From the NCBI RefSeq assembly GCF_047675955.1, contig NC_132912.1:84530382-84594381 (forward strand): a stretch of 64,000 nucleotides of DNA, in the 5' to 3' direction. The stretch's first letter is position 1. Every line of letters begins with the position of its first letter. This DNA is from Chlorocebus sabaeus (lineage: Eukaryota > Chordata > Mammalia > Primates > Cercopithecidae). The notes beneath the pieces were generated by a model, which was not told the origin of the DNA, made no database searches, and was given only the letters and a program-made list of their open reading frames with translations. This document shows positions 48,580 to 57,835 of the stretch, piece by piece. Made by a program: the position numbers and the translations under genes.

Positions 48580-49455
48580 GAGAAGGCTCCTAAACATTTC
48601 CACATCATGAGGTCTTTCAGAGATTTCTTCTGTCTAAGACCCTTTCTCTGAGAGGCTAGTCCTCAACTGCATATGGTCAGAAATTATGACAACTCTGCCC
48701 TGGCTGTAGAACATATTCCTTGGATTGAATATCTGGAGTTTGGAGCTAGTTTATTATACCTGTCTTTTAACTATGGCTAGTGTCCCTTCACCAAACCACT
48801 GGGAAAGATATCAATGAAGGGAATTCTGGCACCCTTGAAAGAAACACAGTAATAGATGTCCTATGTCCATTATGAATGAAGTTGGGAGATTCTGCTATTG
48901 AAATAGGTTTCTGGGTGCCCTGGAGATGACTGGATTCTGGAGTGGTAGCAACACTTAGCCCCAAGAGACAAGGTGAGTGTCATCACCATAGTAGGTAATG
49001 GTGTCAAATAAATAATCCTATAATTTGATCCACAAAAATCTTTAGAGGCATCTAGTTGTTCATGACATTGTTTAGGACTTAAGTAGATGGGGAGCATGCT
49101 AATATCTCATTTAATATTATTAACTGAAAAGGACTTTCAGCCTGCTACTGTTTCTCCTGATTTTGAATGCATACTTGGAGCAGAATCCTAACATTGGCAA
49201 AAAAAAATCTGTGCATTCAGGACTAAAATTGAAGAAAAAGTCAAAGATGGGCCTTAGATTGTTTCCTAAATATTAAGATTATAAACCAAAAGATATACCA
49301 TCCCTGTGGAATCAGTGAGATTAGGTCTACTACCAAAGATCTAGAAAATGTAGATTAAAGGAGTCTTAATGCATACCATTTCACTTGTTTAATTTAGGCA
49401 GAAGTTAGGTGAGACTTGGAAAATGACTAAGAGTGGTGACATTAATTGCAGATGC
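48580..49455. other. Unassigned, slightly GC-shifted block
   Basis: Base composition is more balanced than in the flanks, and the text (for example GACAAGGTGAGTGTCATCAC and GCAGAATCCTAACATTGGC) has the texture of decayed ERV internal sequence. I cannot assign a family, and no reading frame exceeds about 75 codons. Confidence 0.3.
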
Positions 49456-49633
49456 ATTTCAAGATGTATTTCATTTATGTGAGCTAATCACAACTTGATT
49501 TTTAGCTATAATTTTGGCATTTTTTTCTCTATTTCAAGCAGATAATACCACACAATGTCTATACACTAGGGAGACAACAGAAGTTCTAATTTGAGGGCCA
49601 TGTAATAATCCTTTCAGATATCCCTCATAATTT
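49456..49633. other. Unassigned AT-rich flank of the young Alu
   Basis: No element recognised. Confidence 0.45.
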
Positions 49634-49648
49634 ACTGCTGCAGTTTTC

Positions 49649-49957
49649 TTTCTTTTTTTTTTTTTTTTTTTTCCGAGACAGAGTCTCGCTCTGTCGCCCA
49701 GGCTGGAGTGCAGTGGCCGGATCTCAGCTCACTGCAAGCTCCGCCTCCCGGGTTCACGCCATTCTCCGGCCTCAGCCTCCCGAGTAGCTGGGACTACAGG
49801 CGCCCACCACTTCGCCCGGCTAATTTTTTGTATTTTTTAGTGGAGACAGGGTTTCACCGTGTTAGCCAGGATGGTCGCGATCTCCTGACCTCGTGATCCG
49901 CCCGTCTCGGCCTCCCAAAGTGCTGGGATTACAGGCTTGAGCCACCGCGCCCGGCCC
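49649..49957 (-). mobile_element. Young AluY, Old World monkey-type, antisense
   Basis: Nearly intact Alu with most CpG sites kept, a long pure T-run (A-tail on the minus strand) and a perfect 15-bp duplication ACTGCTGCAGTTTTC (49634-49648 and 49958-49972). Compared with the human AluY consensus as I remember it, it shows GTGGCCGGATCTC, ACTTCGCCCGGC, GTATTTTTTAGTG, CGCCCGTCTCGG and ACAGGCTTGAGCC. Together these are what I recall of cercopithecid AluYR-type subfamilies. It is the youngest insertion in the window by appearance. Confidence 0.95.
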
Positions 49958-49972
49958 ACTGCTGCAGTTTTC

Positions 49973-50436
49973 AAAGTGGGCTATATCAACCTTTGAGGAT
50001 CCCTGAGACCCTTTCTTGGTGTCTTAACGATTAAAACTATTTTAAAAATAATATGAAGATGCTTATCACCTTTTCTTGTTGACATTTTCACTTATGGTGT
50101 AAAACAATATTAGATAAACCACCACAGCCTTAGCAAAAATCAGGACAGTCACACCAATCTGTACTAGCAGTAAATGTTCACTAAATATACTTGACAGACT
50201 ATTCAGTTTTACTTAAGAAAGCCATTAGTCAAGTGATAAAGCATTTTACTTTTATTAAATGACAACCCTCAGATACCAGTAGTTTTAATATTCTTATGAC
50301 AAAATTGGAGGTATTATGCAGAAAGCATTTCTGTGGCACTCTGAAGTCTGATTATTGCCTTCAGGAGAGGTATGCAATTTTAGTGACTTAAACTAGTCCA
50401 TTTTTAAAAATAGGATACCTTTTTTACTTTAAAGAA
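49973..50436. other. Unassigned sequence
   Basis: No recognised element or gene. Confidence 0.45.
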
Positions 50437-50952
50437 TGCCTGGGTATATACCCACAGGATTATAAAACATTCTACTATAAAGACACATGCACACGTATGT
50501 TTATTCCAGCACTATTCACAATTGCAAAGACTTGGAGCCAACCCAAATGCCCATCAATGATAGACTAGATAAAGAAAATGTGCCACATATACACCATGGA
50601 ATACTATGGAGCCATAAAAATGGATGAGTTCATGTCCTTTGCAGGGACATGGATGAAGCTGGATCCCACAATTCTCAACAAACTAACACAGGAACAGAAA
50701 ACCAAACACCACATGTTCTCAGTCGTAAGTGGGAGTTTACCAGTGAGAACACATGGACACAGGGAGGGGAACATCACACACTGAAGCCTGTCAGGGGATG
50801 GAGGGTTAGGGAGGGACAGCATTAAGAGAAATAACTAATGCAGGTGATGGGATGATGGGTGCAGCAAACCACCATGGCACGTGTATACCTTCGTAACAAA
50901 CCTGCACGTTCTGCACACGTATCCCAGAACTTAAAGTATAGTAATAAAAAAG
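50437..50952 (+). mobile_element. 5'-truncated L1PA 3' end
   Basis: Sense L1: CTGGGTATATACCCACAGG, CACCATGGAATACTATGGAG (50594), GAACAGAAAACCAAACACC, a degenerate G-rich tract (AGGGGATGGAGGGTTAGGG) and GTAACAAACCTGCACG, ending AAAGTATAGTAATAAAAAAG. It covers roughly the last 500 bp of an L1PA-type element. A target-site duplication is not clear. Confidence 0.93.
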
Positions 50953-50985
50953 ATATATATATATATATTATATATATATAATATT
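50953..50985. repeat. (TA)n at the L1 tail
   Basis: Alternating TA dinucleotides with one TTA break directly after the L1 A-tail. Confidence 0.85.
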
Positions 50986-51104
50986 TTCAGTGATTTCTGA
51001 CCCATATTGATTTATATATTGAATATGCTCAATATTTTAAAAGTTTAAAATGATTCAGCTTTTATTTTGATGAAAGAAACATTACTAGAAATAGGTAATG
51101 CTTT

Positions 51105-51212
51105 CTCATTGTATAGATGAAGGAGATGATGCTCAGAAAAGCAAAGTAAATTATTGACTTAACAAGACCCAGTTAGTCCCATAAGTAGATTTCAGTATTA
51201 GAATCTGTAATG
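51105..51212 (+). mobile_element. MIR remnant
   Basis: ATTGTATAGATGAAGGAGATG, TGCTCAGAAAAGCAAAGTAA, CAAGACCCAGTTAG and AGTATTAGAATCTG follow the MIR core order (ACAGATGAGGAAACTGAGG ... GAGAAGTTAAGTAACTTG ... TCACACAGCTAG ... GGATTCGAACC). Confidence 0.6.
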
Positions 51213-51677
51213 GGACCAGATTAAAAAAAAAAAAAATTAAGGGGCTTATTTAGTGGTTGGACACCATTTGTAGTAGTAATGAATAAAATAGGGAAGAAAA
51301 AAAAATGACTAAACTGATTCCTATATGAATCACTGCACCCCAATAAATTGGCATCCACTTTCTAGTGTCCATAAGTTGAAGGCTTAACTTAAACAAGCTT
51401 ACAGAGTTAGAATGAGAACAAAAAATTGTAATAATTGAGGAAAAGCTCAGTTCTGACCTGGGTTAATGAAGTATGTAGTAGAAAATATGACAGGTATTCA
51501 GAAGAAGGAAAAGTCACTGAGTTACTGCAATTGGGAACAAGTTACTGGAGCTTCTTCTTGAAAAACGAAAGGTGCAAAATGTATTGGATTTGGTGATGCA
51601 GGGAAGCACTTTAGGTAGTATAATACAAATAAAGAATAATGAAAGGTGGGGAGATGTATAGTAGTTTGGGGTTCTAA
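51213..51677. other. Unassigned sequence
   Basis: Contains an A-run at about 51223-51236; otherwise nothing recognised. Confidence 0.45.
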
Positions 51678-52008
51678 TTGTAATGAACTGGATTTTTGTG
51701 TCCCACCAAAATGTGTATGTTAAACTCCTAACTTTCAATGTTATAGTAGAGGAAGCTTTGGGGAGGTAATTAGATCTTGAAGATGAAGCCCTCATGAATG
51801 AGATTAGAGTCCTTATGAAGAGAGCTCTCTTATTCTTATTCTATCGTATGAGAATATAGAAGAAAACAGCAGTCTGCAACCTGGAAGAGGAATCTTACCA
51901 GAACACAACCATATTGGCACCCTGATATCTGTCAGAAATAATTTTTTGTTCTTTACAAGCCACCCAGTCTATGGTACTTTGTTAGAGTAGCCTTAAGATA
52001 ACTAAGAC
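51678..52008 (+). mobile_element. MLT1-type MaLR LTR
   Basis: Landmarks in order: TGAACTGGATTTTTGTGTCC, AATGTGTATGTTAAACTCC, GGGGAGGTAATTAGATCTTG, CTCATGAATGAGATTAGAG, CAACCTGGAAGAGGAATC, TTGGCACCCTGATATCTG and AAGCCACCCAGTCTATGG. These are MLT1 LTR features in sense orientation, older than the MST/THE1 copies. Confidence 0.85.
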
Positions 52009-52589
52009 TTTATTATTTTCCAGTAAAAATTCTATATAGGTTTGGGGTAAGAGCAAATTGTGGGAGAAACTATATTGAGTGGATCTTGAAATCTGAAATA
52101 AGGTTCAGAAAGATTCAGGAGTTGACAGACGAAAAATAAAGCATATGTATTCAGTCTCCAGCAAAAGAGTGGATTTAATATGAATACAATTGCTGATAAA
52201 AAGCCTCTGTCAATATCTTAAGTTTGTGCTTTCATGTACAAAATTGGATGATGTTTGAAATATTTGTTGGGAAGCTAAAATACATCAAGTTTAATAAGTG
52301 AGATGTTTTCACATGAAGTACGTGCTTCATTCTGTAACAATGATATGTATCATAAAAATTTTCAATAAAACAAACACACAAACAGAACAAATAATTTAAA
52401 ATATAACTTGCAATGGCACAAATCTATTTAAGTCTGGAACTGAAACTAGTATTCATATTACTCTACCTTTCCAAATATTGAATTTCTGTGAATTTTGTCA
52501 ATTGGTTTTCAACAAATATGCTAAAGTAATTTAGTGGAAAGATGATAATCTTCACATTGAATTATGCTGGAACATTTGTATATCCATAT
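52009..52589. other. Unassigned AT-rich sequence
   Basis: No recognised element or gene. Confidence 0.45.
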
Positions 52590-53295
52590 GGATGAACTAA
52601 TGTTCAACAATTACCTCATTCAGTGTGATGGATTAACTTGAAATGAATTATAGGCCTAAATCTATAACATAAAACAATAAAATGCTATAGAAAAGTAAAA
52701 GAAGGATTCTTTTGGACTGTGGACTGTTATAGATAAGAAGAAAAGAAAACACAAAATGTAAAATGAAAAATAATAAATTGATATCTTCAAAAATTAAAAA
52801 ACACTATTGCTTTATGAAAGACACAGATACAAAAAAATTAAGGCAATGTATATAGAGAAAACACTTTCTATCTCTCTCTTATTTGTGTGTACTTACATTC
52901 AGCATATAAGAGCTCTTACAATTCACTTAATAAAAAGACATAAAACACATTGATAGTAGAAAATTGACAACGGTTTCAAAGATATTTCCCAAAGAAGATA
53001 TGTGAATGACCATTAAATATATGAGAAGATGCTCAACATTATTCATCAGTATAGGGAAACAATAAATTAAAACCACAATGTAAAAGCACTTAGCATCCAT
53101 TCAAATGTCTAAAGTTAAAAAGAAATACAAATGTTAATGGAATGTGAGATACTGGTTGTTGGAGACATTCTAAATGGTATCAGCCTCTATGAGATGGGTA
53201 AACAAGCACTTTCCCTATATTGCTGTAATTGTGTAATTGTACTCCAACTGTTTACCTAGGATAAATGAGAATATACATCCACACAAATACTTTGA
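52590..53295 (+). mobile_element. Ancient L1M ORF2 fragment
   Basis: Sense L1M text is recognisable but decayed: GGCCTAAATCTATAACATA, TTCCCAAAGAAGATATGTG, GAAGATGCTCAACATTATTC, AATTAAAACCACAATG, ACTGGTTGTTGGAGACATTC and ATACATCCACACAAATACTT. It corresponds to the C-terminal part of ORF2. All reading frames are destroyed. Confidence 0.82.
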
Positions 53296-53504
53296 ACTCC
53301 CCAGTTGCTTTTTTGCCTCGCATCATGGAGTTACAACCTATGCACACACAGCTTACTATTAGCTTAGAGTGCATGCATGGATTAGAAATTCAGAAAAAAT
53401 TAAAGGTGACTCCTATGCCGACATTTAGAATATCTTAGTGCGTATTACCTTATCTCCAGGTGTGACCTACAATTCCAGCCCCATCAGCCTCACTGAATTT
53501 ATAT
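53296..53504. other. Unassigned sequence
   Basis: Nothing recognised. Confidence 0.4.
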
Positions 53505-53652
53505 GTATGTGTGTACATACACACACATATATAAATAATTCATATATAAAAATATGTTACATATACAAAAATAATTCATATATAAAATTCATATAAAATA
53601 ATTCATATATAAAAATAATTCATATTTTAAAACATATGTTATATATACAAAA
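53505..53652. repeat. TA/CA microsatellite passing into an AT minisatellite
   Basis: A TATGTGTGTACATACACACA start runs into several imperfect copies of an ATAATTCATATATAAA unit (near 53535, 53570, 53599 and 53616). Copy length varies between 17 and 36 bp. Confidence 0.85.
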
Positions 53653-53700
53653 ATGTGTATTTTTCATTTTTTTGCTTTTCATTTCATTGATTTTTGTTCT

Positions 53701-54184
53701 TGACACAGCAGGAGCATTGCCATCTTGGACAAATACCACAATTTTAAAATTTCCTTTGATCAAAAGCTGACTAAATCCAAACCAAAGGGCATCAACCTAA
53801 TGGCTAATGTCAACATGACCATAAACTACAAATGACATCTCTGAACAGAAACATTCCAACCCTAAGATAAAACTCTCCCTGACCATAAACATGCCAACTC
53901 CAAGATAATCTCCACTCTGGCCAGAGAGGTGTCAGCCCCAAGATAACCTCCTTTCCTACCAGAAACATCCCAACCCCACAATAAACTTCTCCTCCACACA
54001 GAAACATTCCAAGCTTGTGATAAGCTCTCTCTTCCTGAATCCTTAAATAATCTTAGTTTGTAAGAAGGAGTGCTCCTGACCGAAATCAGCCAGAAGCCCC
54101 TCTCAGGTTTATTCCCCAAAGTAAGCCTGTCTTTGACTGTTAAGTCACTTTTTGTGTTTCTTTCCTCTTTCTGTAACTCTTACA
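53701..54184 (+). mobile_element. Solo LTR (ERV1-like) with internal 38-bp repeats
   Basis: The block starts TGACACAGCAGGAGCATTGC, ends GTAACTCTTACA (TG...CA) and is flanked by GTTCT on both sides (53696-53700 and 54185-54189), so it behaves as a solo LTR of 484 bp. Its middle is made of five tandem units of 38 bp (53847-54037). The U3/R-like text near TAAATAATCTTAGTTTG and the GACCGAAATCAGCCAGAAGC stretch look retroviral. I cannot name the family. Confidence 0.7.
53847..54037 (+). repeat. Five diverged 38-bp tandem units inside the LTR
   Basis: Units start at 53847, 53885, 53923, 53961 and 54000 (one extra C before the last). Each has the pattern ARAAACATNCCAANNCNARG followed by ATAANCTCTNCCTNNCC. 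Identity between neighbours is partial, so the array is old. The minus-strand open frames here (53810-54007 and 53862-54119) are a by-product of the regular period. Confidence 0.9.
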
Positions 54185-54403
54185 GTTCTTACTATCATTA
54201 ATTCACTTATTTACTTTTATTTTTAAAATTTTTAAACAGAAAACAACATTTATACATACTTATTGTGTACAACATGTTGTTTTGAAATATGCATATATTG
54301 TGGAATGGCTAAATCAACTCAATAGCATATTCATTATTTCATGTACTTATGTTTTGGAGTGAAAACACTTAAAATCTACTTTCAGCAATTTTCAAGTACA
54401 CTG

Positions 54404-55138
54404 TTGATGAAAAGACTCAAACTCTGTACAATAAATTTATTCTGAACCAATTAGCAGTGACCATGACCTGTGACACATCCCTCAGGAGGTCCTGAAAACA
54501 TATGCACAAGGTGGTTTGGGTGCAGCTCAGTTTTATACATTTTAGGGAGACATGAGACATCAATCAAATACACTTACCATACATTAGTTTGCTCCTGAAA
54601 GGCAGAACAACTTGAAGCAGGGGCTTCCAGGCTATAGGTAAATTTAAACATTTTCTGGTTCACGGTTGAGTTTTGACTAAGGACCTGGGATCAATAGAAA
54701 GGAAATGTTCAAGTTAAGATAAAAGACTGTGGAGACTAAGGTTCTTTTGAAGCCTCATAGTGGCTGCCCTTAGAAACAACGGATGACAAATGTTTCCTAT
54801 TCAGACCCTTTATAAGGTGCTAGACTCTCAGTTAATTTATTCAGAATTGAAGGGGCCTGAAAGGAAAAGGTCTAGCTATGTTAATGCGGATCCTTTACAG
54901 ATGTGAATTTCCCCCTACAAAGGTCAGTTTGCAGGGACATTTCAAAATGTGATGCTATTGGGATAAAATATTTAGATTTGCTTCCTTGTCTCATAATGCT
55001 ATGCCAGAGTCAGGTTGGAAAGTTAAGTCATGGTATAGAGCATTAAATAAAACCCATTTGATGAAAATTTATGGTTTGTAGGGCATGACTCCTCAGACCA
55101 CTTAGATAAGAATTTGGGCAAGATAAAAAATCAGAATT
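54404..55138 (-). mobile_element. LTR-type insertion in the L1M, family unassigned
   Basis: L1M text stops at CAATTTTCAAGTACAC and resumes at TAGTTAGTGACTGTGGTCAC, leaving about 735 bp of foreign sequence. That block has ERV LTR texture (GTGGTTTGGGTGCAGCTC, GGGCTTCCAGGCTATAGG, GACCTGGGATCAATAG), and a palindromic AATAAATTTATT at 54430-54441 gives a possible polyadenylation signal. The ends and orientation are approximate. Confidence 0.55.
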
Positions 55139-55565
55139 TAGTCCTCGATACAAAAAATAGTTAGTGACTGTGGTCACTATATTGTACAATGGATCTCTTG
55201 AACTTATTTTTCCTGTCTAACTGAAACTTTGCATTCTTTGACCAACATCTCCCCAATCTCTACCTGCTGCCAGCTCCTGGTATTCACCATACTATGCCCT
55301 GCTTCTATTAGTTCAAGTTCTTTAGATTCTACATATAAGTGAAATCATGTGGTATTTGTATTTATATGTCTGGTTTATTTCGTTAACATAATGTCCTCCG
55401 GGTTCATCCAAGTTGTCGTAAATAACATGATTTTATTTTTTATGTCTAAATGGTATTGCATTGCATATATACATCATGTTTTCTCTATCTATTCATTTTT
55501 CAGTGGACACCTAAGTTAATTCCATGTCTTGGTTACTGTGAATAATGCTTCAAAAAATATGGGAG

Positions 55566-56127
55566 TGAGACAGAGTAGGGATAGGACTCACACCCCCTCC
55601 CCTCTACTGCAAGCTCGTGGAGAGGAGAGCCCTGTGGGGGTCCTCAACCAGACCATCTAGATCTTGCACTGCAAATCTTGCTCAAGCCATCATACCCACT
55701 GACTGCAAGACCTTGAGGAAGCTAAAATAAACAACTCTCACTATAAATCTTACTCAAGGGAGACAACCTTATCTCCCACATGCATACAAGATCAGAAAAA
55801 TGATCAATCCTTCACTTGAACTTCATTCATTTGAGGGTGGAAATTTAACATGCTGACCAGAAATGTGACATATTTAAACCCATGGAACCAAATTGTGCAG
55901 TTACCAGAAGTTCCCCACCTCTGCATGCTTAAAAGTCACTCCCTTTCCTCTTTAGTCCCTTAAAAATTACTCTCCTGAATATCTCTTGGAGCCAGCCAGA
56001 AAATTCTCCCTTGTGCTACCTGCCCTCAGGCCCAGGTATAAGGTCCAATAAAGCCTTGTCTAGGAAAACTCTTTTGGTCTCATGTCGATTTCTATTACAT
56101 TGAGAGCCTAAGAACCTATGGTCAACA
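55566..56127 (+). mobile_element. Solo LTR (ERV1-like) in the L1M
   Basis: It starts TGAGACAGAGTAGGG and ends CCTATGGTCAACA, with a sense polyadenylation signal AATAAA at 56047-56052 followed by CTTTTGGTCTCATGTCG, a U5-like text. L1M sequence stands on both sides (AATAATGCTTCAAAAAATAT before, GATTACAAATATTTCTTTG after). A 562-bp length suits an ERV class I LTR. No clean target-site duplication was found. Confidence 0.75.
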
Positions 56128-56716
56128 ATAGGATTACAAATATTTCTTTGACATACTGGTTTTATTTCCTTTGATTATATAGACAGAAGTGTGATTCTTG
56201 TATCGTATAGTTGCTCTATTTTTGATATTTTGAGGAATACACTGTTTCCTATAATGGCTGCAAGAATTTATATTCTTATCAAGAATGTATAAGTGATCCC
56301 TTTTCTACACATTCTTGCAACATTTGTTATCATTCATCTATTTGATAATAACCATTCTAACAAGTGGGATGTGATATATGGTTTTAGTTTGCATTTTCCT
56401 GATGATTAGTGAAATTCAGCAGTTTTTAATATACTTCCAGGTCATTTGTATGTCTTATTTTGAGAAATACTTATTCAAATTCTTGGTCAATTTTTTAATT
56501 GTTTGTTTTCTTGCTATTGAGTTGCCTAAGTGCCTTATATATTTTGGGTTTTAATTTCTTATCAGATTAAGGTTTGCAAATTTATTTTCCTTTTCCACAG
56601 GTTGTTTTTTTCTGCAGACCTACATATCAACAGAATTGTTTCCTTTACTGTGCAAGACTTTTGGTTTGATGTAAACTTATTTGTCTACCTTCTCTTTGTT
56701 GCTTGTATTTTGAGGT

Positions 56717-57284
56717 TGTTGGGGTTTGGAATTCAATACTCCCAAATATGGCACTTTGACATACTGAACTAAAAATACTTCAAAGTATTTCTGACATCCC
56801 CCATCTTTTCTCCCATAGAAGTTAAAATTCCTTTATCTCTCTAAGATCCATATGTACCAAAAAGAAAAATTGTTTTATTTTCCTGGTGGGGAGGGGAAGA
56901 AGACAAAGATGTGACCCTCACACCTCAACAGACTTTTTACAAATACAAAGAATATCTCCAAGGATAATTTAAACTCCAAGAAAACTATTAACAAGTTAAT
57001 GTCTGTTTTCAGGGCCATACATCCATTCATTCTCCATAGTAACCATTTATTGCCCCTCAATAAAATTCCTCTTCTACCTCCTCCCATAACATGTTTTTTA
57101 GGATCCAAGCCCCCATTCTTTCTGTAACCTCAAAATGACATATAAATTTCTATAACTCGTTAAAAAGATGATTCCTGTATGTACACATTAACTAAATTTA
57201 TATCCCTTTCTCCTATTAATCAATTTCCCTCATATCAATATTTTTCAATAAACATTTAGGGGTCCAAGAACCTTGACCCTCACA
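56717..57284 (+). mobile_element. Solo LTR (ERVL- or MER21-like) in the L1M
   Basis: It starts TGTTGGGGTTTGGAATTC, ends CTTGACCCTCACA and is flanked by AGGT on both sides (56713-56716 and 57285-57288). Polyadenylation signals AATAAA occur at 57247-57252 and within CCCCTCAATAAAATTCC (about 57054). The text TGTGACCCTCACACCTC and GATCCAAGCCCCCATTC recalls MER21-like LTRs, but I hold the family name loosely. Confidence 0.75.
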
Positions 57285-57835
57285 AGGTCAAATTCAAAAT
57301 ATCAATTGCTCAAACCAATATCATGAAGTTTTTCTCTTAGTTTTCTTTTAGCAGTTTTACAGTGTCAGATCATATGTAACCTCTATCATATTCCACTAAC
57401 AATTTTAACAGAAATTGGTAAAAGTATTTCTAAAATTTATATAGAATCACAAAAAGACTTGAATAATCACAGCAATCCGAAGCAAAAGGGACAAAGCTGA
57501 AGACATCACACTACCCAGTTTAAGAGTATATGACAAAGCTATTGTAGTCAAAACAACATGGTATTGGTACACAACCAGACATGCAGGCTAATAGAACAGA
57601 ATCCCAGATAGAACAGAATAGAATAGAGATAGGATAGATAGAAACAGAAATAAAAAAGAATAGAAATCTCAAAACTTTTTTTTTTTACGTGGGGAAAGGG
57701 CAGTCTCTTCAATAAATCATGTTCCTAAAAATGGATATTCCCATTCAGAAGAGTAATATTGGACCTTATCTCACACTACATACTAAATAACTTCAAATCA
57801 ATTAAGATTTAACCATAAGCTGCATGGAATTTAAT

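Larger units (their letters stand above)
54215..57835 (-). mobile_element. Ancient L1M, antisense, with inverted 5' end and three LTR-type insertions
   Basis: Antisense L1M 3'UTR and ORF2 can be followed in pieces: 54215-54403, 55139-55565, 56128-56716 and 57285-57400. Examples are GAATGGCTAAATCAACTC, CCAACATCTCCCCAATC, GTCATTTGTATGTCTTATTT and CCAATATCATGAAGTTTTTC. From about 57400 the orientation flips to sense (TCTAAAATTTATATAGAATC, GACATCACACTACCCAG, CAACATGGTATTGGTAC) until about 57835. The sense piece ends where the antisense piece begins in L1 order, which fits an ancient 5' inversion. Confidence 0.85.

Noticed and set aside
53847..54037. Regular 38-bp repeats as a CRISPR array
   Set aside because: Units are contiguous without unique spacers, strongly diverged, and located in a primate LTR.
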